Positions 25,544 through 34,531 of a DNA stretch of 64,000 nt are shown in pieces. Source of the stretch: Humidesulfovibrio sp. (GTDB lineage: Bacteria; Desulfobacterota; Desulfovibrionia; Desulfovibrionales; Desulfovibrionaceae). The stretch lies in contig JARLHQ010000006.1 in NCBI GenBank assembly GCA_031292175.1, forward strand, positions 41,379 through 105,378. Reading direction: 5' to 3'. Position 1 is the first letter of the stretch. The number at the start of each line of letters is the position of its first letter. The translations under genes and the position numbers were made by a program. The notes beneath the pieces were generated by a model that was not told the DNA's origin, searched no databases, and saw only the letters and a list, made by a program, of their open reading frames with translations.

Positions 25544-26830
25544 TCAGTTCGACACGCAGCGCAGCGTGCCAGTCGCGCGCGCGTCGTCGGATTCAGGGAC
25601 GAGGGCCGGCCGCGCCGCGCCAGCCCGCTGCGCGGCCCCGGCTGGCAAGTAGAAGGCTCCGACGCCGAGCAACAGGTGAAAGAACCAGCTGATCTGCGGA
25701 TAGAACAGGCCGTCGTGGACCGTAAAGTGGATGACCGAGGCCAGCAGGGCGAAGGTCAGGGCCCGTTCGGCGGGAAAGTCGATCTCCTGCCGCCAGGCCC
25801 GGCGCAGATAGCCCGCGAGCAGTCGACCCGCCAGAAAAAAGTACAGGAGGGAGAGCGGCACCCCGATGCCGCACAGCAGCGAAAGATACTGGTTGTCCCA
25901 GGTGACATTGCGCTCCAGGGTTCCGAAGAACTCCGCCTTGGTGGCCATGCCGGAAACAGGCTCGTAGGACTCGAGAAACTGTTGGCGCGGTGTCCGGATG
26001 CCCACCCCGAGCAGGGGATGCTGTTTGACGATGGCCCAAGTGGCGGGAAAGGCCTCCACCCGGTAGTAGGTCGACTCATAGTTCTCCACGCGGAGCACCT
26101 TCGTCGGATAGATCACGAAGAACCCGCCCGCAACGATGGCACTGCACAGAAGAACCAGGAGCGCGCTGCGCAGGGAGATGGACCTGAAGGCCAGATACAC
26201 GGGAATGAGGACGAAGGGCAGCAGGACGACGAACCGGGAGCCGGCGACGAAGCAGACCACAGCGCCTGCCACAAGCAGGGCCAGGGCAAGAGCGCGGCGC
26301 AGGTGCCCCCCCTCTCCCGCCATGTGGATGGGACCGGCCGAAAGCAGCACAAGCGCCCCAGCGAGGGCGTGATGATGCAGGCCCAGAAACGAGGGCGCGA
26401 CGCCGAAGATCAAGTGGGAAATAGCCAACCCCGCGAAGCAGACTGTGAGCATGTGAAACAGATACCGGCGTGCCTTTTCCGAGCGGAACAGGCCGTGGCC
26501 GCAGGCCAGCCCGCCGACGGCCGGAGCGATGAAGGACAGGGCGCGCAAGGCGGCTGGAAAGGGCGCGGGACTCAGGCTGGCGGAAAGGCCCAGCCCGGCC
26601 GCCAGCACCAGCCAGGGAGCAATGGCCCGCCAGGGGAATGCAGCGGAGCGTTCCGTGCGCAGCCGTTTCCACGCAACCTGCAGCAGGGGCAACAGGACTA
26701 GCAGCGCGGTGAAGACATTGGTCCGTTCTCCCGGCACAAGCACAGCGTACGGCACGAGGAACGTGGCCTGGAGGCAGACCACAAAGCACAGCGCCGTTGC
26801 GCGAAACAGTTGACCGTCGATTCGTTTCAT
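25544..26830 (-). CDS. O-antigen ligase / Wzy-like polytopic membrane protein
   Basis: This 428-residue protein has about ten to eleven predicted helices and a periplasmic loop carrying HPLLGVGIRTPRQQFLES, the pattern of the O-antigen ligase (WaaL/Wzy_C) family, which joins lipid-linked glycans to lipid A core or other acceptors. The ATG at 26830 starts just before the first helix; the frame is open to 27034, but that portion is not membrane-like. It heads the unit leading to the HAD-UbiA and DprE-like genes. Ligase and polymerase cannot be told apart from sequence alone. Confidence 0.85.
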   Translation of the reverse strand: MKRIDGQLFRATALCFVVCLQATFLVPYAVLVPGERTNVFTALLVLLPLLQVAWKRLRTERSAAFPWRAIAPWLVLAAGLGLSASLSPAPFPAALRALSFIAPAVGGLACGHGLFRSEKARRYLFHMLTVCFAGLAISHLIFGVAPSFLGLHHHALAGALVLLSAGPIHMAGEGGHLRRALALALLVAGAVVCFVAGSRFVVLLPFVLIPVYLAFRSISLRSALLVLLCSAIVAGGFFVIYPTKVLRVENYESTYYRVEAFPATWAIVKQHPLLGVGIRTPRQQFLESYEPVSGMATKAEFFGTLERNVTWDNQYLSLLCGIGVPLSLLYFFLAGRLLAGYLRRAWRQEIDFPAERALTFALLASVIHFTVHDGLFYPQISWFFHLLLGVGAFYLPAGAAQRAGAARPALVPESDDARATGTLRCVSN

Positions 26831-27014
26831 GTGCCCGCACCTATATTCACAGCGCCAGAAGGCCGCGTCCTGTTCGGACCGCGCCGAAACATGTAACCGA
26901 TGAGCCATCTGTTCGGCAATATCAATCGGCCGCAGAGACAAATAGTCGTCCCCATCCGTAACGCACCTATCCGGCTGCAAACCCACCCCAGCCGCAAACG
27001 TGGAAACGCCATTC

Positions 27015-27315
27015 TGTCTCCCACAATCTCGCAAATGTCGTTGAAGCGCGTGCGGAAACCGAGCGTCTGCGCAGCGAGCGCGGGATCGGCGTAGAGCATG
27101 GGCGGATCACCCGCCCGGCGGGGCAATATCCGCTCGGGGACCTATTTCTCGGACACGCATTCCACAGCGGCGATAATCTCGCGCACAGAAGTGCCCCGCC
27201 CGGTGCCGAGGTTGAGTGCGAGGCTCCCGCCTCTGCCCAACAGATGTCCAAGAGCCAACACATGGGCCTTCGCCAGATCTGTCACATGCAGGAACACGGC
27301 GACGGGAGGAGGCAT
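27015..27315 (-). pseudogene. galE: Remnant of UDP-glucose 4-epimerase (galE), 3' part only, frameshifted
   Basis: The minus strand encodes VFLHVTDLAKAHVLALGHLL and then ALNLGTGRGTSVREII, the C-terminal third of GalE, ending at a TAG at 27142-27144. The family's next segment (RRAGDPPMLYADP, then TLGF) resumes in another frame from 27126 and fades out near 27020. The N-terminal two thirds, with the NAD motif and YxxxK, are absent; the neighbouring alcohol dehydrogenase gene begins where they should be. The remaining part of the 26831-27359 gap contains nothing I recognise. This is a decayed gene at the edge of the polysaccharide locus. Confidence 0.85.
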
Positions 27316-27359
27316 GCAGCGGGTTGCACGCGCCCATGCCGGAACAATGGCCCCGAGTC

Positions 27360-28415
27360 TCACCCGTGCATGCGGATGAGGCAACGGCCGACGATCTTGC
27401 CGTTGCGCATGTCCTCCAGGGCCTCGTTGATGCGCTCCAGGGGGTATTCGTCGGTGATAAAGGGCGTGAGCTGCATCTTGCCGGCCTTGTGCAGCTCGAT
27501 GTAGCGCGGGATGTCCAGTTCCGGTCGGCACTCGCCCCCGTGCGACCCGGTGAGGACCTTGCCGAAATGCAGCGGCAGGGAATAGATGGAGATATTGTTG
27601 TTGGCGCGCGGCACGCCCACCAGGATGACCCGCCCCTGGGGCTTTGTCAGGCTATAGGCCTGCTCGATCACCTTGGGGTCGCCCGTGTTGTCCACGGCAA
27701 CGTCGACGCCGGCTGGGCCGGCGATCTTCCGGATCTCAGCGCCAAGGTCGCCTTGGCCGACTTGCAGACAATGGGTGGCGCCGAGCCTAGCTGCCAACTC
27801 CAGGCGGTTGGCGTGCAGGTCGATGGCGATTATCGGATGGGCCGAGCGCAGGGAGGCCGCCTGGATCACGTTGAGCCCGACCCCGCCAGCCCCGAAGACC
27901 ACGATGGACTCGCCCAGACAGAGCTTAGCGTTGTTCTCCACCACCCCCACGCCAGTGGTTACGGCACAGCCGAAGAGCGGGGCCAGCCTGGGGTCGAAGT
28001 CGCCCGGAATCACCGTCAGCCTATTCTCGGCCACGATGGCGAACTGGTTGAAGGTGGCGATGAAGCCGGCGTTGCAGGGGGCGCCGTTCCAGGTGTATTT
28101 CGGCGGGATGGTCTCCAGGCCGCGGCCCGGGCGCCAGTGCAGCACGGCCAGGTCACCCGGCTTAGTGTAGCGCACACCCGGCCCAACGTCCAGAACCTCG
28201 GCCGAAGCCTCGTGGCCCAGCAGATGGGGCAGGTACTTGTCCGGCCCCTTGACGCCGGAGATCTCCCCCAACTGCGAGCCGCAGATGCCACTGTAGAGCA
28301 CCTTGACCAGGACCTGTCCGCACTCCAGGCTCTCCGGCAGACCAACCTCCGCAAGGACCAGTGGCCGGTTCTGCTCGACCAGGATGGCCGCCTTCATGGT
28401 CTTGGGTAACTGCAT
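27360..28415 (-). CDS. Zinc-type alcohol dehydrogenase family protein (MDR)
   Basis: This medium-chain dehydrogenase of 351 residues has zinc-site motifs ICGSQLGE (catalytic Cys) and LLGHEASAEVLDVG (His-Glu), and the NAD motif VVFGAGGVGLNVIQAA. The usual four-cysteine structural zinc lobe is not evident: the region HWRPGRGLETIPPKYTWNG replaces it, which suggests a substrate class unlike classical alcohol dehydrogenases. The start ATG at 28415 has GGGGAG 6 bases upstream; the longer frame to 28622 lacks family similarity. It lies next to an aminotransferase in a glycan locus, so oxidation of an activated sugar or polyol is possible but unproven. Confidence 0.85.
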   Translation of the reverse strand: MQLPKTMKAAILVEQNRPLVLAEVGLPESLECGQVLVKVLYSGICGSQLGEISGVKGPDKYLPHLLGHEASAEVLDVGPGVRYTKPGDLAVLHWRPGRGLETIPPKYTWNGAPCNAGFIATFNQFAIVAENRLTVIPGDFDPRLAPLFGCAVTTGVGVVENNAKLCLGESIVVFGAGGVGLNVIQAASLRSAHPIIAIDLHANRLELAARLGATHCLQVGQGDLGAEIRKIAGPAGVDVAVDNTGDPKVIEQAYSLTKPQGRVILVGVPRANNNISIYSLPLHFGKVLTGSHGGECRPELDIPRYIELHKAGKMQLTPFITDEYPLERINEALEDMRNGKIVGRCLIRMHG

Positions 28416-28476
28416 TGCTCGCTCCCCTCTTCCTTTATGTTTGTATTTCTGCTTCCGAGCAGCGTCCCGCGGGAGG

Positions 28477-29577
28477 TCAGGCCTGGTGGAACTCGCGGAT
28501 CGCCGCGGCCACGTAGGCGGCCTGCCCTTCCTGCAGCTCCGGGTACATGGGCAGGGAAAGCATGCCGGTCTGGTGCCCGAGGGCCACGGGAAAGTCACCC
28601 TCCGTGTGGCCAAAACGCGCATAGGCGGGCAGCAGCGGGAGGATGGTCGGGTAGTGCAGGGCCGTGGCGATGCCGCGGCTCTTCAAAAACTGGCGCAGCT
28701 CGTCGCGACGCTCGCTCAGGATGACGTAGAGATGGTACACATGGTCGCGCCCGGGCGCGATGCGCGGCGTCCGCACCTGGGGCACGCCCGCAAGCAGGCT
28801 GTCGTAATGCGCGGCGATCTGGCGCCGCTCCTCGGTCCACTGCGCCAAGTGGGGCAGCTTGGCCGAAAGGATGGCGGCCTGAAGGCCGTCCATGCGGCTG
28901 TTCACGCCTTCAATGCTGTGCGTGCCCTTGCCGCCGTGACGAGCGAAAAGGGCGATCCTCTCGGACAAATCACCATCGGCAGTGACGACGCAGCCCGCGT
29001 CGCCCATGGCCCCCAGGTTCTTGCCCGGGTAAAAGGAGAAGATGGCGGCTTGACCGAAAGTGCCCACGAGCCGCCCCCCACAGGTGGCCAGGTGGGCCTG
29101 GGCGCAGTCCTCCAGTACCCAGAGCCCATACTCCTCCGCCAGAGCCATGATGCGGGGCATGTCCGCAGCCTGGCCGTAGAGATGCACCGGTACGATGCCC
29201 TTCGTCTTCGGCGTGATGAGCGCGCGGGCTTTCGCGGGGTCCAGGGTGAAGGTGCCCGGGTCGGTATCGCAGAAAACCACCTTGGCCCCGACCTGGCTAA
29301 TCATGGAGGAGGTGGAGATCCAAGAATGGGCGGTGGTAATAACCTCGTCACCAGGGCCGACGCCGAGCTGCTTCAGGACCAAGTACAGGGCATCGGTGCC
29401 GCTGGCGCAGGAGACGCAGTGCTCCACGCCAAGGTACTGCGCGTATTCCTGCTCAAAGGCTTCAACTCGAGACCCGCGGATGAAGGCCGAGTTTTCGATG
29501 ACCGAGGCTATAGCCTGGTCGATTTCCGCCTTGATTCTTAGGTACTGAGCATGGAGATCAACAAAGGGGACATTCAT
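28477..29577 (-). CDS. DegT/DnrJ/EryC1 sugar aminotransferase
   Basis: This PLP-dependent aminotransferase of about 366 residues acts on nucleotide-linked keto-sugars. Family motifs include MNVPFVDLHAQY at the start, SCASGTDALYL (cofactor phosphate), EDCAQAHLA, and FSFYPGKNLGAMGDAG with the Schiff-base lysine. It most resembles members making 3-amino sugars (WbpE/WlbC-like), by overall pattern. Two starts are possible: ATG 29577 (family-like) and GTG 29589, which is too close to the AGAGG. The dehydrogenase needed to make a 3-keto sugar could be the Gfo/Idh/MocA protein at 40.2-41.2 kb. Confidence 0.92.
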   Translation of the reverse strand: MNVPFVDLHAQYLRIKAEIDQAIASVIENSAFIRGSRVEAFEQEYAQYLGVEHCVSCASGTDALYLVLKQLGVGPGDEVITTAHSWISTSSMISQVGAKVVFCDTDPGTFTLDPAKARALITPKTKGIVPVHLYGQAADMPRIMALAEEYGLWVLEDCAQAHLATCGGRLVGTFGQAAIFSFYPGKNLGAMGDAGCVVTADGDLSERIALFARHGGKGTHSIEGVNSRMDGLQAAILSAKLPHLAQWTEERRQIAAHYDSLLAGVPQVRTPRIAPGRDHVYHLYVILSERRDELRQFLKSRGIATALHYPTILPLLPAYARFGHTEGDFPVALGHQTGMLSLPMYPELQEGQAAYVAAAIREFHQA

Positions 29578-29589
29578 GGGTGGGACCAC

Positions 29590-29895
29590 TTTCCTCTACA
29601 TAACAGAATGGAATCGTTAGGGAGGCGGCAGTGAATGGAAAGCCGAATGCCTCCAAGCGGGTGGATATCATAGCCATATAATAAATAATATCCGCAAACC
29701 TTCCAGCAGGCAACCAAAAAGCAAGCCAAAAATCACCGCCATACGAGCAACACCAAGATGTTTACAGGGCTGGCCTGGCATCTTTGCCTGGACGTGGAGC
29801 ATCGTTTCCCCTAACAGTGACTGGCGGCATCGAATCCGCGCATCTTGCACAAATCGCTGCAGCACCCCGGGATTACTCATCAGGAGCCTTCGGAC
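29590..29895. promoter_or_regulatory. Divergent control region between aminotransferase and wzm
   Basis: This gap of about 300 bases has a very AT-rich core. A perfect TATAAT on the plus strand (29677-29682) lies between the arms of an inverted repeat (GGATAT at 29663-29668 and ATATCC at 29688-29693). No good -35 is visible. An operator or an intrinsically melting promoter core is possible. Confidence 0.35.
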
Positions 29896-30705
29896 GTGGA
29901 ACTCAAATACGAAAACCGCAAGCACTCGGGCTGGTTCCTTCTCTCGCACAAGCGGTTGCTCCTCAACATCGCCTTAAGCGAACTCAAGTCGCGGTACGCA
30001 GGTTCCTTCCTGGGGCTTGGGTGGGCTGTCGTCTACCCCCTGGCCATGCTGAGCATTTACACCATGGTCTACCTGTTTATTTTCAACATCCGCTCAAACT
30101 ACATGACGAAGACGGACTACGTCTTCTACATTTTCTCCGGCATGCTGCCAATCCTCATGACCACTGAGGCCTTGATGATGGGCACCGTTTCCGTGGCGGA
30201 CAACAAGGCCGCGCTTTCTAACACGGTGTTCCCCATCGACCTTGCGCCGGCCAAGGCACTGTTGCTCAGCCAGACGAGCATGATCGTAGGCTACACCATC
30301 ATCCTGCTGCTCATGGCCGTGCTGGGCCGCCTCACCTGGACAATAATCTTCATCCCATTCTTCTGGACGCTGCTGGCGATGATGCTCCTTGGGCTGCTAT
30401 GGGTCAGTTCGCTCGTGCACCTCGTATTCCGCGACATCCAATGGCTGGTCAACCTCTGCAATATGGTGCTCATGGTGGCCTCGCCCATCGCCTACACGCC
30501 GGAGATGGTGCCGAGCAGCCTGCAATTCCTGTTCTACCTCAACCCATTCGCCCTGTTCGTAATGTCCCTGCAGCAGGTCGTGGTCCTGGGGCGTCTGCCC
30601 TCCTGGCACCACATCGCCTACCTGACAGTGATAGCCTGCAGCATGTTTTTCCTTGGCGGCTATTTTTTCTCCAGGGCAAAAAACGCGATGCTCGACCATG
30701 CGTAA
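29896..30705 (+). CDS. wzm: Polysaccharide ABC exporter permease (Wzm/ABC-2 type)
   Basis: This is the membrane subunit of an ABC transporter that flips a finished, lipid-linked polysaccharide, about 269 residues with six predicted helices. The N-terminal amphipathic segment with LLLNIALSELKSRYAGSFLGLGWAVVYPL is typical of the ABC-2 O-antigen exporter family. I prefer the GTG at 29896, with AGGAG 9 bases upstream; an in-frame TTG at 29845 is possible. Its stop overlaps the wzt start by 8 bases. An exporter of this type implies that glycan chains are polymerised in the cytoplasm. Confidence 0.93.
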   Translation: MELKYENRKHSGWFLLSHKRLLLNIALSELKSRYAGSFLGLGWAVVYPLAMLSIYTMVYLFIFNIRSNYMTKTDYVFYIFSGMLPILMTTEALMMGTVSVADNKAALSNTVFPIDLAPAKALLLSQTSMIVGYTIILLLMAVLGRLTWTIIFIPFFWTLLAMMLLGLLWVSSLVHLVFRDIQWLVNLCNMVLMVASPIAYTPEMVPSSLQFLFYLNPFALFVMSLQQVVVLGRLPSWHHIAYLTVIACSMFFLGGYFFSRAKNAMLDHA

Positions 30706-32506
30706 CAATATCGCCATCAGGTTGTCAGGGGTTGGGAAGATGTACAAGGTGTACAACTCCCGGCTCGACAAAGCCATCGACTCCCTAGGCCTCGGGAAGT
30801 GCATGCCCTGGCGCAAGGACAACGCCAGCGAGTTCTGGGCCTTGCGAGGTCTCGACCTTTCCCTGCCGAGCGGCAGCAGGCTCGGTGTGGTGGGCCGCAA
30901 CGGCGCGGGCAAATCCACCATGCTCAAGCTGCTGACCGGCAACTTCCCTCCGACCGAGGGCGAAATCAAGGTCAACGGACAAGTGCAGGCGCTGCTCCAG
31001 GCAGGCGCTGGCTTCCACCCAGAGTTCACAGGCCTGGAGAACATCCACGCCGCCCTCACCTACCAGGGCAGGAACTCCGACGAGATCGCCGCGGCCATCG
31101 ACGAAATCGCCGAATTTACTGAGCTGGGCGACTTTCTGAAGCGACCCTTCAAGACGTACTCTTCCGGCATGCAGTCGCGGCTGGTCTTCGCCACAGCCAC
31201 CACCATGCGCCCGGATATCCTTATCGTCGACGAGATCCTCGGCGCCGGCGACGCATACTTCTCCAACAAATCCGCCGACCGCATGCGGCAGCTCGTGGTG
31301 GAAAGCGGCGCAACGGTCATCGTCGTCTCCCACTCCATGCACGAACTGCAGCGCTACTGTAAGCAGGGCATCTGGATCGAACGCGGGCGCGTCGTCATGC
31401 AAGGCGACCTGTTGGAGGTCATAAAGGCCTACGAGCAGTTCATTGAGAAGCTGGAAGATCGCCGCAACATGGCGCGTAACCTGTGCCACACGGGAAACGT
31501 GTTGAAGCTCGGCGCACTGAGCGACACCCTGCGTGTGCGCCTGCGCATCGAAGGCCAGCGGGGAGTCCAGTGCAAAATCGGCCAGGTGCAACTCTTCAAG
31601 GATGGGCAGGTCGAGGACACACTGTTGGTGGGCGACGTGCAGGACACCTGTCTCGACGCCTCCTCGAAGGTCCTGCTGGAGGACCTCGACTGGTCACGCC
31701 CCATGAAGAGCCGCCAAGGGCACTACTACCGCGCCCTGCAGGTGACGGAGAACCCCGCCGTTCCTACGGGTGACTTGCTGTTCAACTCTTACCAGTTCGA
31801 CGAGGAAGGGGCCTACGAGCTTTCCGTGCAATACACCTGCCCCAATGGTGGAAAACTGCAACTGGGCGTTACGCGCGGCGAGCGGACCTGCCTGGACGAG
31901 GGGCTTGCCCCCACCGGCGGCGGCTGGACCGAGGCACGCTTCCCCCTGCGCCTAGCTCAGCCGGTGTCCGGGCAAGCCCCCTCCACGGAGCAGGATCGCG
32001 CCGAAATCGCGTCCGGGCAGGAGGCGGCCCTAAAGCTCCGCCGCAGCGTCACCAGAAAGCAGTGCACTGGCTTCCTGCAGATTACTCGCGGCGCGTTCCT
32101 GAATGAGCAGAACGCGGAGTCCACCGTGTTTAAGGCAGGTGGCAGGCTGGAGTTCGAACTGCGCGTGCTGGCGCTCAAGGGAGGCGAGTACGACGTGCGG
32201 CCAGCGACTGCCATTTTTCGCCTCGACGGCACCTACGTCACCAACATCGTCGCGGAGCGGATGCGGGTTTCGCTCACTGAGGGGCAGGAACTTTCCCTGC
32301 GAATGGTGCTTGACCCCATCAACTTGGGCGACGACGACTATGTCATCTCGGTCAAGCTCTTCGACGGCCTCATCGCCGACAATCATTGCTACGACTTCCT
32401 GGATCGCAGCTTCCAGTTTAAAATCGCTGAGAACGACATCCTCTCGGCCAGCGTCATCTTCATGCACCCCGGCCAGTGGCGCGTCGACGGCATCGAAGAA
32501 ACATAG
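30698..32506 (+). CDS. wzt: Polysaccharide ABC exporter ATPase with long C-terminal carbohydrate-binding region (Wzt)
   Basis: This is the ATPase partner of Wzm, 602 residues. The nucleotide-binding domain (about residues 1-250) has Walker A GRNGAGKST near residue 67, signature YSSGMQSRL and Walker B ILIVDEIL. The C-terminal part has two regions: a middle domain (about 260-450) with beta-rich sequence such as LSVQYTCPNGGKLQLGVT, and a terminal Wzt_C-like domain (about 465-600). In O8/O9a-type systems Wzt_C recognises the chain terminus before export. Typical Wzt proteins have about 400-450 residues, so the middle region is extra. The ATG at 30698 overlaps the end of wzm. Confidence 0.92.
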   Translation: MRNNIAIRLSGVGKMYKVYNSRLDKAIDSLGLGKCMPWRKDNASEFWALRGLDLSLPSGSRLGVVGRNGAGKSTMLKLLTGNFPPTEGEIKVNGQVQALLQAGAGFHPEFTGLENIHAALTYQGRNSDEIAAAIDEIAEFTELGDFLKRPFKTYSSGMQSRLVFATATTMRPDILIVDEILGAGDAYFSNKSADRMRQLVVESGATVIVVSHSMHELQRYCKQGIWIERGRVVMQGDLLEVIKAYEQFIEKLEDRRNMARNLCHTGNVLKLGALSDTLRVRLRIEGQRGVQCKIGQVQLFKDGQVEDTLLVGDVQDTCLDASSKVLLEDLDWSRPMKSRQGHYYRALQVTENPAVPTGDLLFNSYQFDEEGAYELSVQYTCPNGGKLQLGVTRGERTCLDEGLAPTGGGWTEARFPLRLAQPVSGQAPSTEQDRAEIASGQEAALKLRRSVTRKQCTGFLQITRGAFLNEQNAESTVFKAGGRLEFELRVLALKGGEYDVRPATAIFRLDGTYVTNIVAERMRVSLTEGQELSLRMVLDPINLGDDDYVISVKLFDGLIADNHCYDFLDRSFQFKIAENDILSASVIFMHPGQWRVDGIEET

Positions 32507-32583
32507 CCCTGCCCCTCAGAGAGCCTCTCCTGCGCCCTGCTGGCCCCCGGCTGCCACGTCGACCACTGGCCGCGCCAACGGCC

Positions 32584-33195
32584 CTACTTAATGAGCGGCG
32601 CGATCCTTTCAGCCAACCGCTCGGCCTTGAGCCGGTCTCCCTTTTCGTTCAGGTGGCAGTGGTCGATGAAGAACGGGCTGAACTCCTTCGGGTCGAGGCT
32701 GATGCGTAACAGCCCATACTTTGCGCTCAGCTTTTCCCGTTCGGCTATGTCCTTGTAGGTGCCGGCCGCAATGGCCCGGTAATAGTCGAGCATGTACTTC
32801 GCCCCCTCGTTCCTTTTCGTGGTCGCCTCTTCGGCAAGCAGGAAGTCAACGATGACAGGCGTTGCTCCATCCTGGCGGATATTCTTGAGCAGCGTGTCCA
32901 TATTGCGGGCAAATCCCGTGGGCGAGTTGCGCTGCGCGTTTTCCAGTGCTACCGCCGGGGGAATCTTGTGCCAGTCAGTCTCCATCAAAAGAGAGGACAG
33001 GTTCACGTTGTCGAGCCAGTGCGAATAAAGCGCGCGCAACAGAAAGGAGCGCAGCAGAGTGCGCTCGCCCTTGCGTAGGCCGGGCGCGCTCGTCCAGCCG
33101 GGCCGGAAGTGCGTGTATTCCGGAGTGTAGTCGGCGTACATAAGTGGCACGGAATCGTTGCCACCGGTATTGACGACGATATCCGACCGCAGGTC
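32584..33195 (-). pseudogene. 5'-truncated SGNH/GDSL-type hydrolase
   Basis: The open frame begins in mid-domain. Directly after the HAD gene's stop codon it reads VVNTGGNDSVPLMYADY, a block III GGND motif that normally lies over 100 residues into the protein. It ends with DHCHLNEKGDRL, the block V Asp-x-x-His. The block I GDS serine segment and any signal or anchor are missing. A GTG at 33150 could start a 188-residue product, but without the nucleophile it would be inactive. Truncation during rearrangement is the simplest reading. The preceding 77 bases after wzt hold nothing I recognise. Confidence 0.75.
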
Positions 33196-33855
33196 TCACG
33201 GCTTGAACCGATCCCCCAGCGCCTCTGGCAGGCCGGTAATGCCGTCGATGAGCCTGTCCGGCCCGGCCTCCCGCAGGATTGTCTCGCTGCGGATGCCGGA
33301 GAGCACCCCTATGGCGAAGATACCCAGCGCCTTGGCAGCGAGAATGTCCGTCTCCGTATCGCCCACTTGAGCTGCTGCGCTTGCCGCCGAGCTGCCGAAG
33401 CGCTCCAGAATCATATCGTGTTTGATACGCCAGCGCGGCGTTGTCTCAAGCCCGGAGGACAGAACAAGGTCGAGCCGCTCTTGCAGGCCCAGACCGGCCA
33501 GCTCCTTTTCAAGCTGGACCCGGCTGGAGCGTAGTGTCACTAGCACCAGCCCGAAGCGCTCGCGCAGCATGTCCAGAACGGCGAGCGCGCCCGGCTGAAG
33601 CCGGTCCAGGGCGAGGTAGCGGTCGGTCTCAATGCGCTCCTTACGAAGTGGTCGGTAGGTGTCGAAAAGACCTTCCGCGCCGGTACGGCGGAGGATCTCC
33701 AGCTCAGGGACCTTGGCCTGTTTGGCCCGCCAGTAGTCCTTAAGACTGAGGCTGTTATGCCCCGCCTCTTCCAAAATATCGGCGTACACCCGGTGGTACT
33801 TGGCCGAAACATCCAGCAACGGCCCGTCGAGGTCGAGAAAAAGAAGTTGGTTCAA
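33196..33855 (-). CDS. HAD-family phosphatase
   Basis: This haloacid dehalogenase-type phosphatase is about 219 residues from the TTG at 33855, or 274 from an ATG at 34020. Motif I is FLDLDGPLLD, with the nucleophile and acid Asp pair. Motif II is in VLVTLRSS, motif III is the KHDMI lysine, and motif IV is QVGDTETDILAAKA. The domain needs only a few residues before motif I, and the extra N-terminal 55 residues are low in similarity, hence the internal start; no start has a good ribosome site. Similarity is to phosphoglycolate-phosphatase-like sugar phosphatases. Its stop abuts the truncated hydrolase. Confidence 0.75.
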   Translation of the reverse strand: MNQLLFLDLDGPLLDVSAKYHRVYADILEEAGHNSLSLKDYWRAKQAKVPELEILRRTGAEGLFDTYRPLRKERIETDRYLALDRLQPGALAVLDMLRERFGLVLVTLRSSRVQLEKELAGLGLQERLDLVLSSGLETTPRWRIKHDMILERFGSSAASAAAQVGDTETDILAAKALGIFAIGVLSGIRSETILREAGPDRLIDGITGLPEALGDRFKP

Positions 33856-34100
33856 TGAGCCACTCGTGTTTTCGGTTGAAGAAAATTCAAGGACCGACGG
33901 GCCGCTGGGCCTTGGGGCATCGGCAATGGCCTGTACATTGACAGTACAGCATTTCAGGCTGGGCGTCACCATGCAGCGACACAAGGAGCTTCTGGCGGCG
34001 CTCGCCTTGCGTTCCAACACGGGTTCGGTATACCGGCCACGAACGTATTTTCCCGGACAAACATGAGAATTGTCCAGACTTCAGACCCGGCAGAGAGGGA

Positions 34101-34480
34101 ATGATGGAAAAGGCCGCCAACGTGCTGAAGTTGTTGTTCGGCAAACGAAAAGCAACGGCCGTCCCAACCAGCATGCCAGAAGCCGCCCCTGGCCTCCCCC
34201 TCTCGCGGCAGGATTTCGACGACTGCGTCGTTCTGATGGACTGTGGGACATTTGATTTCGCTGACACCCTCACAATACAGTTAAAAGCGTACTGCGTAAC
34301 GCCCACCGCCTCATCAAGCCCGGAGGATGCCTCGCGGTCGCGGTGCCGGACGGCCGCGCGGACAGCACGCCGCAGCACATCAACTTCTGGTCTGCGGAGT
34401 CCTGGGAGATATTCCTCCAGAACAATTTCGACGGCGCCGACATCCTGGTCAGCAGCATCAAGTCGGAGCACATGGAGTAG
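34101..34480 (+). pseudogene. Fragments of a SAM-dependent methyltransferase
   Basis: A start-like frame at 34101 (a 65-residue segment including SRQDFDDCVVLMDCGTFDF) loses sense near 34280. A second frame then reads VLRNAHRLIKPGGCLAVAVP, the post-motif II/III segment typical of class I methyltransferases. It continues through HINFWSAESWEIFLQNNF to a TAG at 34478-34480, 7 bases before the IS element. The motif I glycine loop is absent, so the gene is internally deleted and frameshifted. The 33856-34100 stretch before it is non-coding as far as I can tell. Confidence 0.65.
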
Positions 34481-34531
34481 CCCCCGTTTGGACCGGACAC
34501 CCCGCCAACCATAGGAGATAGGTCTAGCCCT

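Noticed and set aside
33856..34020. N-terminal extension of the HAD phosphatase
   Set aside because: The 55 extra residues lack fold features and the HAD core needs only a few residues before motif I.
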